From: Polaribacter sejongensis
GTDB taxonomy: Bacteria; Bacteroidota; Bacteroidia; Flavobacteriales; Flavobacteriaceae
DNA: 64,000 nucleotides
Assembly (NCBI RefSeq): GCF_038024065.1
Contig: NZ_CP150667.1
Location: 2,301,501 to 2,365,500, forward strand
Direction of reading: 5' to 3'
The notes under the pieces were generated by a model. It was not told the origin of the DNA. It saw only the letters and a program-made list of their open reading frames with translations, and searched no databases. Both the position numbers and the translations under genes were made by a program. Below, piece after piece: positions 44,387-51,695 of the stretch (its first letter is position 1; each line of letters starts with the position of its first letter).

Positions 44387-44685
44387 CAAAGGGACAAAAA
44401 TTGTCCCTCCCATGTGTTTTCTTTGTAGGATAATTATTGTAGGTTTAGGTGTTTTGTAAAAAACCCTCCAGGTATTATTTATATATAATTAAAAAATAGC
44501 ATCACCTAATCGTTTAACTAAAAATATGCCTATGTAATAAGCCAAAATACCCAGAGGAAGTCTTTAATTATTTATTGACTAAATAGTTGTTTTAAAAAAT
44601 TAAGCTATTTAATATTTTGTAAAAGTAGTATTTCCTTTTTAGACTTTAGAGAAGAAATAATTAAAATTTAATAAAATTTAATAAA
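44387..44685. other. Intergenic region upstream of the peptide gene
   Basis: A hairpin GGGACAA-AAA-TTGTCCC (44391-44407) directly follows the HTH gene; no T-run follows it at once. The rest is AT-rich and must hold the promoter of the peptide gene; a near-match to the -7 box (ATATTTTG) lies near 44620. No further gene is visible. Confidence 0.5.
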
Positions 44686-44943
44686 ATGAAAAAAATAATA
44701 GGAATAATAGGAGTTTGTGCATTTGCTATGACAATGTTTATGAACACAAACTACGTTAAAAACAATGATAGTACTTTGGCTAGTTTAATTGCAATAAATG
44801 TTGCCAATGCAGAATATGATGATGGTGATATATGTAGTGACGAATGGGATGCACCTGGCTGTACATTCATTCAAAATGGTCACGCCTATATTGCTTATGA
44901 CTGTGAACCAGACACATGGTACACTTTAGCAGATTGTATGTAA
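44686..44943 (+). CDS. NVEALA-like small secreted acidic four-Cys peptide precursor
   Basis: Protein of 85 residues. An N-terminal hydrophobic segment (MKKIIGIIGVCAFAMTMFM) and a spacer (NTNYVKNNDSTLASLIAINVANA) resemble the leader of the Bacteroidetes NVEALA family, which ends in a similar NVEALA-type motif. Asn-Val-Ala-Asn-Ala at 38-42 also fits an AxA signal peptidase I site, which would release a 43-residue mature peptide. That part has four Cys (50, 59, 73, 84), eleven Asp/Glu and no Lys or Arg, so two disulfides and a strongly negative charge are expected. It is flanked by export genes and a dedicated signal peptidase I. The family call is by pattern only; function unknown. Confidence 0.8.
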   Translation: MKKIIGIIGVCAFAMTMFMNTNYVKNNDSTLASLIAINVANAEYDDGDICSDEWDAPGCTFIQNGHAYIAYDCEPDTWYTLADCM

Positions 44944-44950
44944 ACTATTT

Positions 44951-44988
44951 ATAATACATACTTCCTTAAAAAAAGAGGTATGTATTAT
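44951..44988 (+). terminator. Hairpin after the peptide gene (terminator or mRNA stabiliser)
   Basis: Arms ATAATACATACTTC (44951-44964) and GAGGTATGTATTAT (44975-44988) match at 13 of 14 positions around a 10-base loop, 8 bases after the peptide stop. Only a weak T-run follows, so it probably reduces read-through and lets the peptide be made in excess over the downstream genes. Confidence 0.65.
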
Positions 44989-45051
44989 ACTTTAAAAAAG
45001 TATTTAAACCAAACTTTTATTTTGGATTAACTATAAATCAGTAAAATTTCT

Positions 45052-46143
45052 ATGATGAAAATTAGAACAATGATAATAATGTTGATTTGTATTCAACAAT
45101 TTAGCTCATGTAAAGAAAATAATATTAATAAACTTAAATTAAATAAAGACACACAATATTTTAATGAGTTTCCTTTAGAATATAATATTATTTTTAAAAA
45201 TCTAGTTGATTATAAGATTGGGATTCCTAGAAGAATATTACTTATCGATTCAACTTTAATTTTTTTTAATATCCCTAAAAAATCACAATACATTTTCAGT
45301 AACTACTCTTTAAATACGGGTATACTTGGAGATGGTTACTTACAAAAAGGTAATGGTCCTCATGAAGTAATCTCCGCAGCTTCTGGAGGTGTCCTTGGCA
45401 ATAGTTTATGGGTTTATGACGCTACATCAAACAAAATACTTACAACCAATAAGAACAAGGCAATAGCTCACAACACTTTTTCAAACCCAAACGTAAAAAA
45501 ATTGAATGAAAATTATTACAAAATTGATTTTATAGATAGTCTTAAGTTTGTTGGAATTAGAAGTAAACTATCCCCAACTTCTTCTAAGTTTGAAAACTTA
45601 AACTTAACTTCAAGTAAATCAACAAACAGTTACGGGAAATATGTAAATGTTTCCAAAAAAATTAAATTAGAAACTATTTCAGATATTTATACATCTACCA
45701 TATTTTCAAAACCAACAGGAGATAAAGTTGTTTTAGGGTATAGATACTCAGATTTAATTGAGATTTATGATTTGAAATCAGAAAAATGTATTTCCATACA
45801 AGGTCCACAAAAATTTGATGTAAATTATACTCAAGAAAAAAACCAAAACTTTTTTTATATGGGTAAAAGTAAAACTACCCAAAAGTCCTTCATTAATGGT
45901 GCTGTTACTAATAAATATATATATTTAATATTTTCAGGACATCAAAGGAAAAATAGATCAGAAGCAGATAGAAAAAAATGGACTTACGGAAAACAAGTGT
46001 ATGTTTATGATTGGGATGGAAACCCTATAAAAAAAATAACGTTAGATAGATATATTTATACATTGGGAATCTCTGACGATGATAGTACTATCTACTCTTA
46101 TGACATTGAAACTGGATTTATCATAGAATCTAAAATAAACTAA
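45052..46143 (+). CDS. TolB-like six-bladed beta-propeller lipoprotein (BF3164-type)
   Basis: Protein of 363 residues with a lipoprotein signal (MIIMLICIQQFSSCKENN, Cys20). The family mark is the phrase LQKGNGPHEVISAASGG, like the KGxGPxE motif of BF3164/TolB-like proteins, followed by repeating blades (LWVYDATSNKILTTNKNK, KVVLGYRYSDLIEIYDLKSEK, KQVYVYDWDGNPIKKITLDRYIYTLGIS). Such proteins accompany NVEALA-type small proteins in Bacteroidetes genomes. It may bind or present the peptide at the surface. It abuts the next gene without a gap. Confidence 0.85.
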   Translation: MMKIRTMIIMLICIQQFSSCKENNINKLKLNKDTQYFNEFPLEYNIIFKNLVDYKIGIPRRILLIDSTLIFFNIPKKSQYIFSNYSLNTGILGDGYLQKGNGPHEVISAASGGVLGNSLWVYDATSNKILTTNKNKAIAHNTFSNPNVKKLNENYYKIDFIDSLKFVGIRSKLSPTSSKFENLNLTSSKSTNSYGKYVNVSKKIKLETISDIYTSTIFSKPTGDKVVLGYRYSDLIEIYDLKSEKCISIQGPQKFDVNYTQEKNQNFFYMGKSKTTQKSFINGAVTNKYIYLIFSGHQRKNRSEADRKKWTYGKQVYVYDWDGNPIKKITLDRYIYTLGISDDDSTIYSYDIETGFIIESKIN

Positions 46144-46722
46144 ATGACGTATAAATTATTAACAGTTAAAAAGTATTTAATATTATTTATTTTTATAATT
46201 GCTATGCTATCTTGCTCCAAAAAAAAAGAGGATAAAACAGAATCATTGAAATTCACAATAGACCGTACTTTAGGTAAAAAACTTATTCTACCTGACAGTT
46301 TGATGATATACGCACCCTTTTCAAATTATTTAGCTGATTCATTAACTATTTTAAATTCGAAATATAAGGTGTTTTCGAAGATAAATGCATCCTGTGGTGA
46401 TTGTGTTCAGAATATTAAGGAATGGAAGAAATTAAGTTTAGAATTTAGAAAATACAATATTCCAATAATTTTAATATGTCAATCTACAGATGATTTTGGA
46501 CTTCTTAAATATACTTATAATGCATCATCCGATTTTTCTTTAAATACCCATTTTTTTTTAGATAGTAATAACGAATTCCTGAAATTAAACACCTTTATGA
46601 ATAAATCGGACCATTTTGAAACTGTTCTTACAAATAAAAAAAATGAAATAATATTGATGGGAAACCCAACTAAATCAAATGAGATTAAAAATTTATACAT
46701 TAATGAATTTAAAAAAGAATAG
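46144..46722 (+). CDS. Thioredoxin-like lipoprotein
   Basis: Protein of 192 residues with a lipoprotein signal (LILFIFIIAMLSCSKK, Cys24). A CxxC motif CGDC (Cys84, Cys87) lies in KINASCGDCVQNIKEWKKLSLEF, followed by a thioredoxin-like beta-strand IPIILICQS. It has the look of the DUF-type thioredoxin-fold lipoproteins found beside BF3164-type propellers. It could form or exchange the disulfides of the four-Cys peptide. It starts directly after the propeller gene's stop (0-base gap). Confidence 0.8.
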   Translation: MTYKLLTVKKYLILFIFIIAMLSCSKKKEDKTESLKFTIDRTLGKKLILPDSLMIYAPFSNYLADSLTILNSKYKVFSKINASCGDCVQNIKEWKKLSLEFRKYNIPIILICQSTDDFGLLKYTYNASSDFSLNTHFFLDSNNEFLKLNTFMNKSDHFETVLTNKKNEIILMGNPTKSNEIKNLYINEFKKE

Positions 46723-46894
46723 AGTACAAAAGTAAAGAAAGTAAACCACAAAAATAAGAAGCTAAATCATTCAACTAAATTAAAAATTTAGTATCTATTC
46801 TATTATGCAAAAAATGGTGTAACAAACATTTTTAAGTTCATAGTCTAATATTTCGTATATAAATAAAACTTATATTTCAAACAATTTAATATAA

Positions 46895-48037
46895 ATGACC
46901 GATAAAATTTACATATTTGTACTTCTGTTATTTAGTTCACTTCTTTTTCTTTTTGGTTTATGGTGGTTGGTTATATTTCTAATCTTACAAATTATAATTT
47001 ATTATAAATTTATTAAAGCTTTTAAACCTGGAATATTAAAATATCTAATAAGTGTGTGTATTGTCTTTATTCCAATTATAGGTGCTAAAACACTTACTTT
47101 TGATATATTTAAAATACCCAGTTCTTCAATGGAGAACACTTTATTTAGTGGAGATGTAATTATGGTTAATAAACTAAAATATGGTCCCAGATTACCACGC
47201 TCTCCATTTGATATCCCTTTTGTCAATATTGCTTTTTATTTCAATGACAATGCAAAAAAAAGAATAAAAGAGAATTGGTGGTCTTACAAAAGGCTTTCTG
47301 GCATTACAAATATTAAACAAGGTGATATTTTTGTATTTAATTCTACTTGGAGCAAGCAATTTATTTTAGTTAAACGTTGTATAGGCTTGCCTGGTGATAC
47401 ATTACAAATAAAAAACGGTACTATTTATACAAATAATAACGAATTTATTGAGCCAAGATCTGTTAAAAATAACTATAAATTTAAAGCTGAAAATAAAGCC
47501 ACTTTATATAAAGCCTTAGATTCGTTTTCAAACAACGTTATTTTGAAAAACAGTTACAATAAATTCAATTTGGCAAGTTTAACAGCCTCTCAATTAGAAC
47601 ATCTAAAAAAACAAGACTATATTGATTCTGTAAGTATACAGATAGATACTTTTGCTCAAAAAAAACTATTTGTTAACTTACCAAGCTTACAATGGGGTTT
47701 TGATAATATGGGTCCCATAATAATCCCCAAAAAAGGGATGAAAATAATTTTAAACAAAGAAACGTTTGCAATATATAAAAGAGCAATCAATAGCTCAGAA
47801 GGTTGTAAAATAGAAGAAATAGATGGTTTTTATTATATTGATAGTCAAAAAGCTACTTATTACACATTTAAGCAAGATTATTATTTTATGATGGGAGATA
47901 ATAGAAAAGGAACTTTAGATTCTCGTAAATGGGGTTTTGTCCCAGAAGAGAACATTATAGGTAAAGTACAATGTGTGTTGTATTCTAATTATGGTGGGGA
48001 GTTTAATTGGAGTCGTTTATTGAAAGCTGTAAATTAA
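46895..48037 (+). CDS. lepB: Signal peptidase I (dedicated copy in the cargo)
   Basis: Protein of 380 residues. Two N-terminal hydrophobic regions (FVLLLFSSLLFLFGLWWLVIFLI and LISVCIVFIPIIGA) are followed by the S26 signature: FKIPSSSMENTLFSGD with nucleophile Ser78, ILVKRCIGLPGD with general-base Lys160, and MMGDNRKGTLDSRKWGFV. An insertion of about 150 residues between the Lys box and the GDN box is normal for Bacteroidetes LepB. It removes signal peptides after AxA sites, and the cargo peptide has such a site. A chromosomal lepB is expected elsewhere, so this copy would be a specialised one. Confidence 0.95.
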   Translation: MTDKIYIFVLLLFSSLLFLFGLWWLVIFLILQIIIYYKFIKAFKPGILKYLISVCIVFIPIIGAKTLTFDIFKIPSSSMENTLFSGDVIMVNKLKYGPRLPRSPFDIPFVNIAFYFNDNAKKRIKENWWSYKRLSGITNIKQGDIFVFNSTWSKQFILVKRCIGLPGDTLQIKNGTIYTNNNEFIEPRSVKNNYKFKAENKATLYKALDSFSNNVILKNSYNKFNLASLTASQLEHLKKQDYIDSVSIQIDTFAQKKLFVNLPSLQWGFDNMGPIIIPKKGMKIILNKETFAIYKRAINSSEGCKIEEIDGFYYIDSQKATYYTFKQDYYFMMGDNRKGTLDSRKWGFVPEENIIGKVQCVLYSNYGGEFNWSRLLKAVN

Positions 48038-48050
48038 AAGTGTTAAGCAA

Positions 48051-51000
48051 ATGAAACGTACACTCTCTTCATTTTCTATCATTACCATTTTTGTATGTCT
48101 TTCTATTGTTGGGGCTAGCTTAATACCTTTATTAAGCTTGCAATTAACCCCCTCAAAAACACTACCTTCAATTAATATAAGTTATAACTGGCAAGATGCT
48201 TCTGCAAAAGTGATAGAGCAAGAAGTAACAGCAAAACTAGAAGGTGTTTTTAATACAGTTAAAGGAATAAAATCAATTACTTCAAATTCAGACAAAGGCA
48301 AAGGAAGTATTTCTCTTAAATTTAAAAAAAACGTAAATATGGATGCGGTTCGGTTTGAACTTGCAAACCTAATTCGCCAGTCTTATTCAGAACTTCCAGA
48401 TGGTATTAGCTATCCTAATTTATCTTTAAGTGCTGCCAATGAAAATAAATCTCCTATTTTATCCTACAGTGTAAATGCAAATGAAAGCTCTTATTTTATT
48501 AAAAAATATGCAGAAAAACATATTATACCAAAACTAGCAAAACTTAAAGGCGTAAATAAAGTAAATGTTTATGGGGCAGCTCCTTTTGAATGGGTAATAG
48601 AATACGATACAAATAAACTGATGCAGTTAAAAGTATCTGTAAAAGATATTCAACAAGGAATTAATACTTATTTAAAAACACAAGAATTGGGCAAAGGTGT
48701 TTTTAGAACAAATACGGATAATTATGATTCTGAAATATCTTTAAATTTAGGGTACAAAATAGCCAAAATTATAGATTGGAATAACATTCCTATTAAGAAG
48801 ATAGGCAATAGAGTCATTTATTTACGAAATATAGCAACTGTTAAGTATAAAGAAGGTGCTGTAAATAGTTATTACAGAATTAATGGATTAAACACTATTA
48901 ATATTACTGTATACGCAGAACAAAATGTTAATACGATTGATTTAGCAAACACCGTAAAGTTAAAAGTGATTGCTTTAAATAATCAAATAGACACTGGATA
49001 TACTATTAAACTTACACAAGATAGTACTGAGTATGTAGTTGAGGAGTTACAAAAAATACAAAGTAGAACCTTATTTTCCTTTCTTATTTTATTAGTATTA
49101 ATCTTATTAATTAATAGAAGTTTTAAATATCTAGCTATTTTATTTTTAAGCATTATAACAAATCTATTAATTGCAGTTATTTTTTATTACTTGTTACATG
49201 TTGAACTACAGTTATATTCATTTGCAGGAATAACTATTTCTTTTGGTATTATTATAGACAATAGTATCATTATGATAGACCACATTCGAAATAAAGGGAA
49301 TAAAAAGGCATTTTTAGCAATTTTAGCTGCAACCTTAACTACTATAGGGGCATTAATGATTATTTTTTTATTAGAAGAAAACCAGCAAGCCAACTTACTA
49401 GATTTTGCTTTGGTAATTGCTATTAATTTAAGTGTATCTCTATTAGTATCGTTATACTATGTACCTGCACTTTTAAATAAATTTAAAGTATCTAAAAAAC
49501 AGCTTTCTTTTTCAAGAAAAAGGAAAAGAAGAATTGTAAAGTTTACAAACTTTTACACCCGAATGATTTGCTGGATGAAAAGACCTCGTTTTAAATGGGC
49601 GTTTATTTTGCTTTTTATTTTAGGTTTTGGAATCCCTTTTCATTTTTTACCAAAAGAAATTGAAGAAGAAGGTTTTTTTACCGATGTATATAACAAAAGT
49701 ATTGGAAATGAATGGTTTTCAAATGATGTAAGACCAACATTAGAAAAAATTATTGGGGGTACATTACGCCTTTTTACAGAAGATGTTTTTGAAAACTCCT
49801 ATTATTCAGAACCAGAAAGAACAGCATTGCGTGTAACTGGTACTATGCCAGATGGTTGTACTATAAAACAATTGAATACGGCAATTAAAAAAATGGAATC
49901 TTACCTTAGTCAATTTGATGAAATTGAATTGTTTGAAACAAGGATATCGAGTTATAGAAATTCTAACATCTCAATTCATTTTAAAAAAGATTTTGAGTTT
50001 GGTAGTTTTCCTTATACTCTAAAAAACGTATTAGAATCTAAAGCCATTAGTTTAGGTGGTTTAGATTGGTCCGTTAGTGGTGTTGGTCGAGGTTTTTCTA
50101 ATGCTTTAGGAACTGGATCTAAACAAAACAGAATTATTTTAGAAGGCTATAATTATGATAAATTATATAGTTATGCAAAACAACTAAAACAACAGCTTAT
50201 TGATAGTTCTGGTTCTAGAGTAAAAGATATAGAAATAACCAGTAGCGGTTGGCGTGATAATGCTTTGTATGAATATTATTTAGATTTTGATGATAAGCGC
50301 CTTGCTTTTGAGAATGTTTCTCAACAACAGTTATATGGTTATTTAAAAAATCAAGTACATTCTGGTAATTTAACTTCGATTATACAAAATAATGAGTTTC
50401 AAAGTGTAAAATTAATCTCTGACCGTTACAAAAAATTTAGTGTTTGGGATCTTAAAAACACGCCTATTTTAATAAATAACAAACAATACAAACTGAGTCA
50501 ATTAGCTTCTATAGAAAAAAAGAAAACAGGTAATACCATAAAAAAAAATAATCAACAATACAGTTTAACAGTTACATATGATTTTCTAGGCACAGCAATT
50601 TTAGCCCAAAAAGTAAGAGAACAAAATATAGAGAAATTTAAACCTAAGTTACCATTAGGATATAAGGTTTCAGAGCAAAAATATAACAGATGGAATAAGA
50701 AAGACAAAGCTCAGTATTACTATTTATTTATAGTCATTGGAATAATTTTATTTATATGTGCTATTTTATTGGAATCAATTAAACAACCTTTTGCAATCAT
50801 AAGTATGATTCCAATTTCGTTTATTGGTGTGTTCTTAACTTTCTACCTGTTCGATTTTAATTTTGACCAAGGGGGTTATGCTTCATTTATTTTATTATGT
50901 GGAATTAGCGTTAATTCTGCTTTGTATATTATCAATGATTATAATAATTTAAAGATGCAATTTCCAAATAGAGATTTAAGAAGTCTTTACTTTAAAGCTT

Positions 51001-51188
51001 TTAATTCAAAAATAAAACCTGTAGTTCTAACAATTGTATCAACTATTGTGGGTTTAATTCCGTTTATTTGGAATGGACAAAACGAAGCCTTCTGGTTTTC
51101 ATTTGCTGCAGGTTCTATAGGAGGTTTAGTATTTTCTTTAATAGGTATCTTCTTTTATTTACCACTTTTTAGTGTTAAAAAAGTATAA
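48051..51188 (+). CDS. Second RND family transporter of the cargo
   Basis: Protein of 1045 residues. It has the RND layout with two groups of helices; the first includes SFAGITISFGIIIDNSIIMIDHIRNKG and the second FILLCGISVNSALYIINDYNNLK and PVVLTIVSTIVGLIPFIWNG. The periplasmic part has KLEGVFNTVKGIKSITSNSDKGKGSISLKF. It is distant from the first RND protein (39581-42658) and has no adaptor or channel gene of its own nearby. It starts 13 bases after the signal peptidase gene, so the two are co-transcribed. It may share the adaptor and channel encoded upstream or work alone on a lipid-like substrate. Confidence 0.9.
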   Translation: MKRTLSSFSIITIFVCLSIVGASLIPLLSLQLTPSKTLPSINISYNWQDASAKVIEQEVTAKLEGVFNTVKGIKSITSNSDKGKGSISLKFKKNVNMDAVRFELANLIRQSYSELPDGISYPNLSLSAANENKSPILSYSVNANESSYFIKKYAEKHIIPKLAKLKGVNKVNVYGAAPFEWVIEYDTNKLMQLKVSVKDIQQGINTYLKTQELGKGVFRTNTDNYDSEISLNLGYKIAKIIDWNNIPIKKIGNRVIYLRNIATVKYKEGAVNSYYRINGLNTINITVYAEQNVNTIDLANTVKLKVIALNNQIDTGYTIKLTQDSTEYVVEELQKIQSRTLFSFLILLVLILLINRSFKYLAILFLSIITNLLIAVIFYYLLHVELQLYSFAGITISFGIIIDNSIIMIDHIRNKGNKKAFLAILAATLTTIGALMIIFLLEENQQANLLDFALVIAINLSVSLLVSLYYVPALLNKFKVSKKQLSFSRKRKRRIVKFTNFYTRMICWMKRPRFKWAFILLFILGFGIPFHFLPKEIEEEGFFTDVYNKSIGNEWFSNDVRPTLEKIIGGTLRLFTEDVFENSYYSEPERTALRVTGTMPDGCTIKQLNTAIKKMESYLSQFDEIELFETRISSYRNSNISIHFKKDFEFGSFPYTLKNVLESKAISLGGLDWSVSGVGRGFSNALGTGSKQNRIILEGYNYDKLYSYAKQLKQQLIDSSGSRVKDIEITSSGWRDNALYEYYLDFDDKRLAFENVSQQQLYGYLKNQVHSGNLTSIIQNNEFQSVKLISDRYKKFSVWDLKNTPILINNKQYKLSQLASIEKKKTGNTIKKNNQQYSLTVTYDFLGTAILAQKVREQNIEKFKPKLPLGYKVSEQKYNRWNKKDKAQYYYLFIVIGIILFICAILLESIKQPFAIISMIPISFIGVFLTFYLFDFNFDQGGYASFILLCGISVNSALYIINDYNNLKMQFPNRDLRSLYFKAFNSKIKPVVLTIVSTIVGLIPFIWNGQNEAFWFSFAAGSIGGLVFSLIGIFFYLPLFSVKKV

Positions 51189-51444
51189 TTATATTTGTAG
51201 CAAAACAATTAATAGTCATGTTGAAATCAAATATTTTCCTTTAATATAAATCTAAAACACCTTTTATTAAGTTTTTAATAAAAATAAAGCTCTTTTAGTA
51301 ACATTTTATACTCTATAAGTCTTTACAACCAATTTAACGCCGTATTAACTTGTATTTTATCTAATGTTAAGATGATATTCATCATTTATTACCTTTATTC
51401 TAAAGTCATAAATATTTGTTAGTAATTCAAAAAATAATACAAAT
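51189..51444. other. Intergenic region at the element's right end
   Basis: About 255 AT-rich bases after the last cargo gene. I see no gene or clear motif until the terminal repeat and the tRNA-linked terminator. Confidence 0.4.
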
Positions 51445-51465
51445 GTGTTACCTATGTGTTACCTA
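51445..51465. repeat. Terminal tandem repeat of the element, right copy
   Basis: Identical in 21 bases and orientation to 26858-26878 (two GTGTTACCTA words). It lies 31 bases inside the right attachment site, as expected for an integrase arm-type site. Confidence 0.8.
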
Positions 51466-51470
51466 GAAAC

Positions 51471-51498
51471 AAAAAAAGCTGACTTAAAAAGTCAGCTT
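51471..51498 (-). terminator. Element-borne terminator of tRNA-Leu
   Basis: Arms AAGCTGACTT (51476-51485) and AAGTCAGCTT (51489-51498) with a 3-base loop; minus-strand reading runs into a T-stretch. Its sequence differs from the ancestral terminator at 26651-26680, so the element brought its own terminator for the restored tRNA. Confidence 0.85.
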
Positions 51499-51565
51499 TC
51501 TCTTATTGTACAGGCGGAGAGACTCGAACTCTCACACCTCGCGGCACTAGATCCTAAGTCTAGCG
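51497..51565 (-). repeat. Right attachment site inside tRNA-Leu (69-bp direct repeat)
   Basis: Identical to 26679-26747. It restores the 3' half of tRNA-Leu, from the anticodon stem to the 3' end. Confidence 0.95.
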
Positions 51566-51590
51566 TGTCTACCAATTCCACCACGCCTGC
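51509..51590 (-). tRNA. tRNA-Leu (anticodon UAG)
   Basis: Read on the minus strand the gene begins GCAGGCGTGG and ends CGCCTGTA; the acceptor arm pairs GCAGGCG with CGCCTGT (one G-U pair). The anticodon stem CTAGA/TCTAG closes the loop CTTAGGA, giving anticodon TAG (codon CUA). A long variable arm (TGCCGCGAGGTGTGA region) and T arm GAGTTCGAGTC fit a class II tRNA-Leu of 82 bases. CCA is not encoded. The 3' part is supplied by the integrated element. Confidence 0.95.
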
Positions 51591-51664
51591 AACTTTTCCA
51601 ATTTAATTGGGCTGCAAATATAAACATTCCTTGCAAACTGCAAAGCAGTTCATAATAATTTTTC

Positions 51665-51672
51665 TACTTTTG
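51665..51672 (+). promoter_or_regulatory. -7 box of the dipeptidase gene
   Basis: TACTTTTG matches TAnnTTTG and ends 23 bases before the dipeptidase ATG. No -33 box at standard distance. Confidence 0.45.
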
Positions 51673-51695
51673 ATGAAGAAATAAAATTATATCTT

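Larger units (their letters stand above)
26679..51565. mobile_element. Integrative mobilisable element in tRNA-Leu(UAG), about 24.9 kb
   Basis: The element is delimited by a 69-bp perfect direct repeat made of the tRNA-Leu 3' half. Just inside the left repeat lies a tyrosine integrase gene, followed by an excisionase-like protein, VapE-type helicase, primase, and an oriT-like hairpin with MobC-like, membrane and relaxase genes. No type IV secretion, coupling protein or Tra genes are present, so transfer must borrow another element's apparatus. From 34.1 to 51.2 kb it carries a cargo of export, lipoprotein and peptide genes, all on the plus strand. The tandem word GTGTTACCTA occurs near both inner ends. 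Confidence 0.93.

Noticed and set aside
44686..44943. A lanthipeptide or other RiPP precursor with modification enzymes
   Set aside because: No LanM, radical SAM, YcaO or ABC peptidase-exporter gene occurs in the island, and the leader lacks a double-Gly site.
26679..51565. A conjugative (self-transmissible) element or prophage
   Set aside because: No VirB/Tra, coupling protein, capsid or terminase genes are present; only a mobilisation module.
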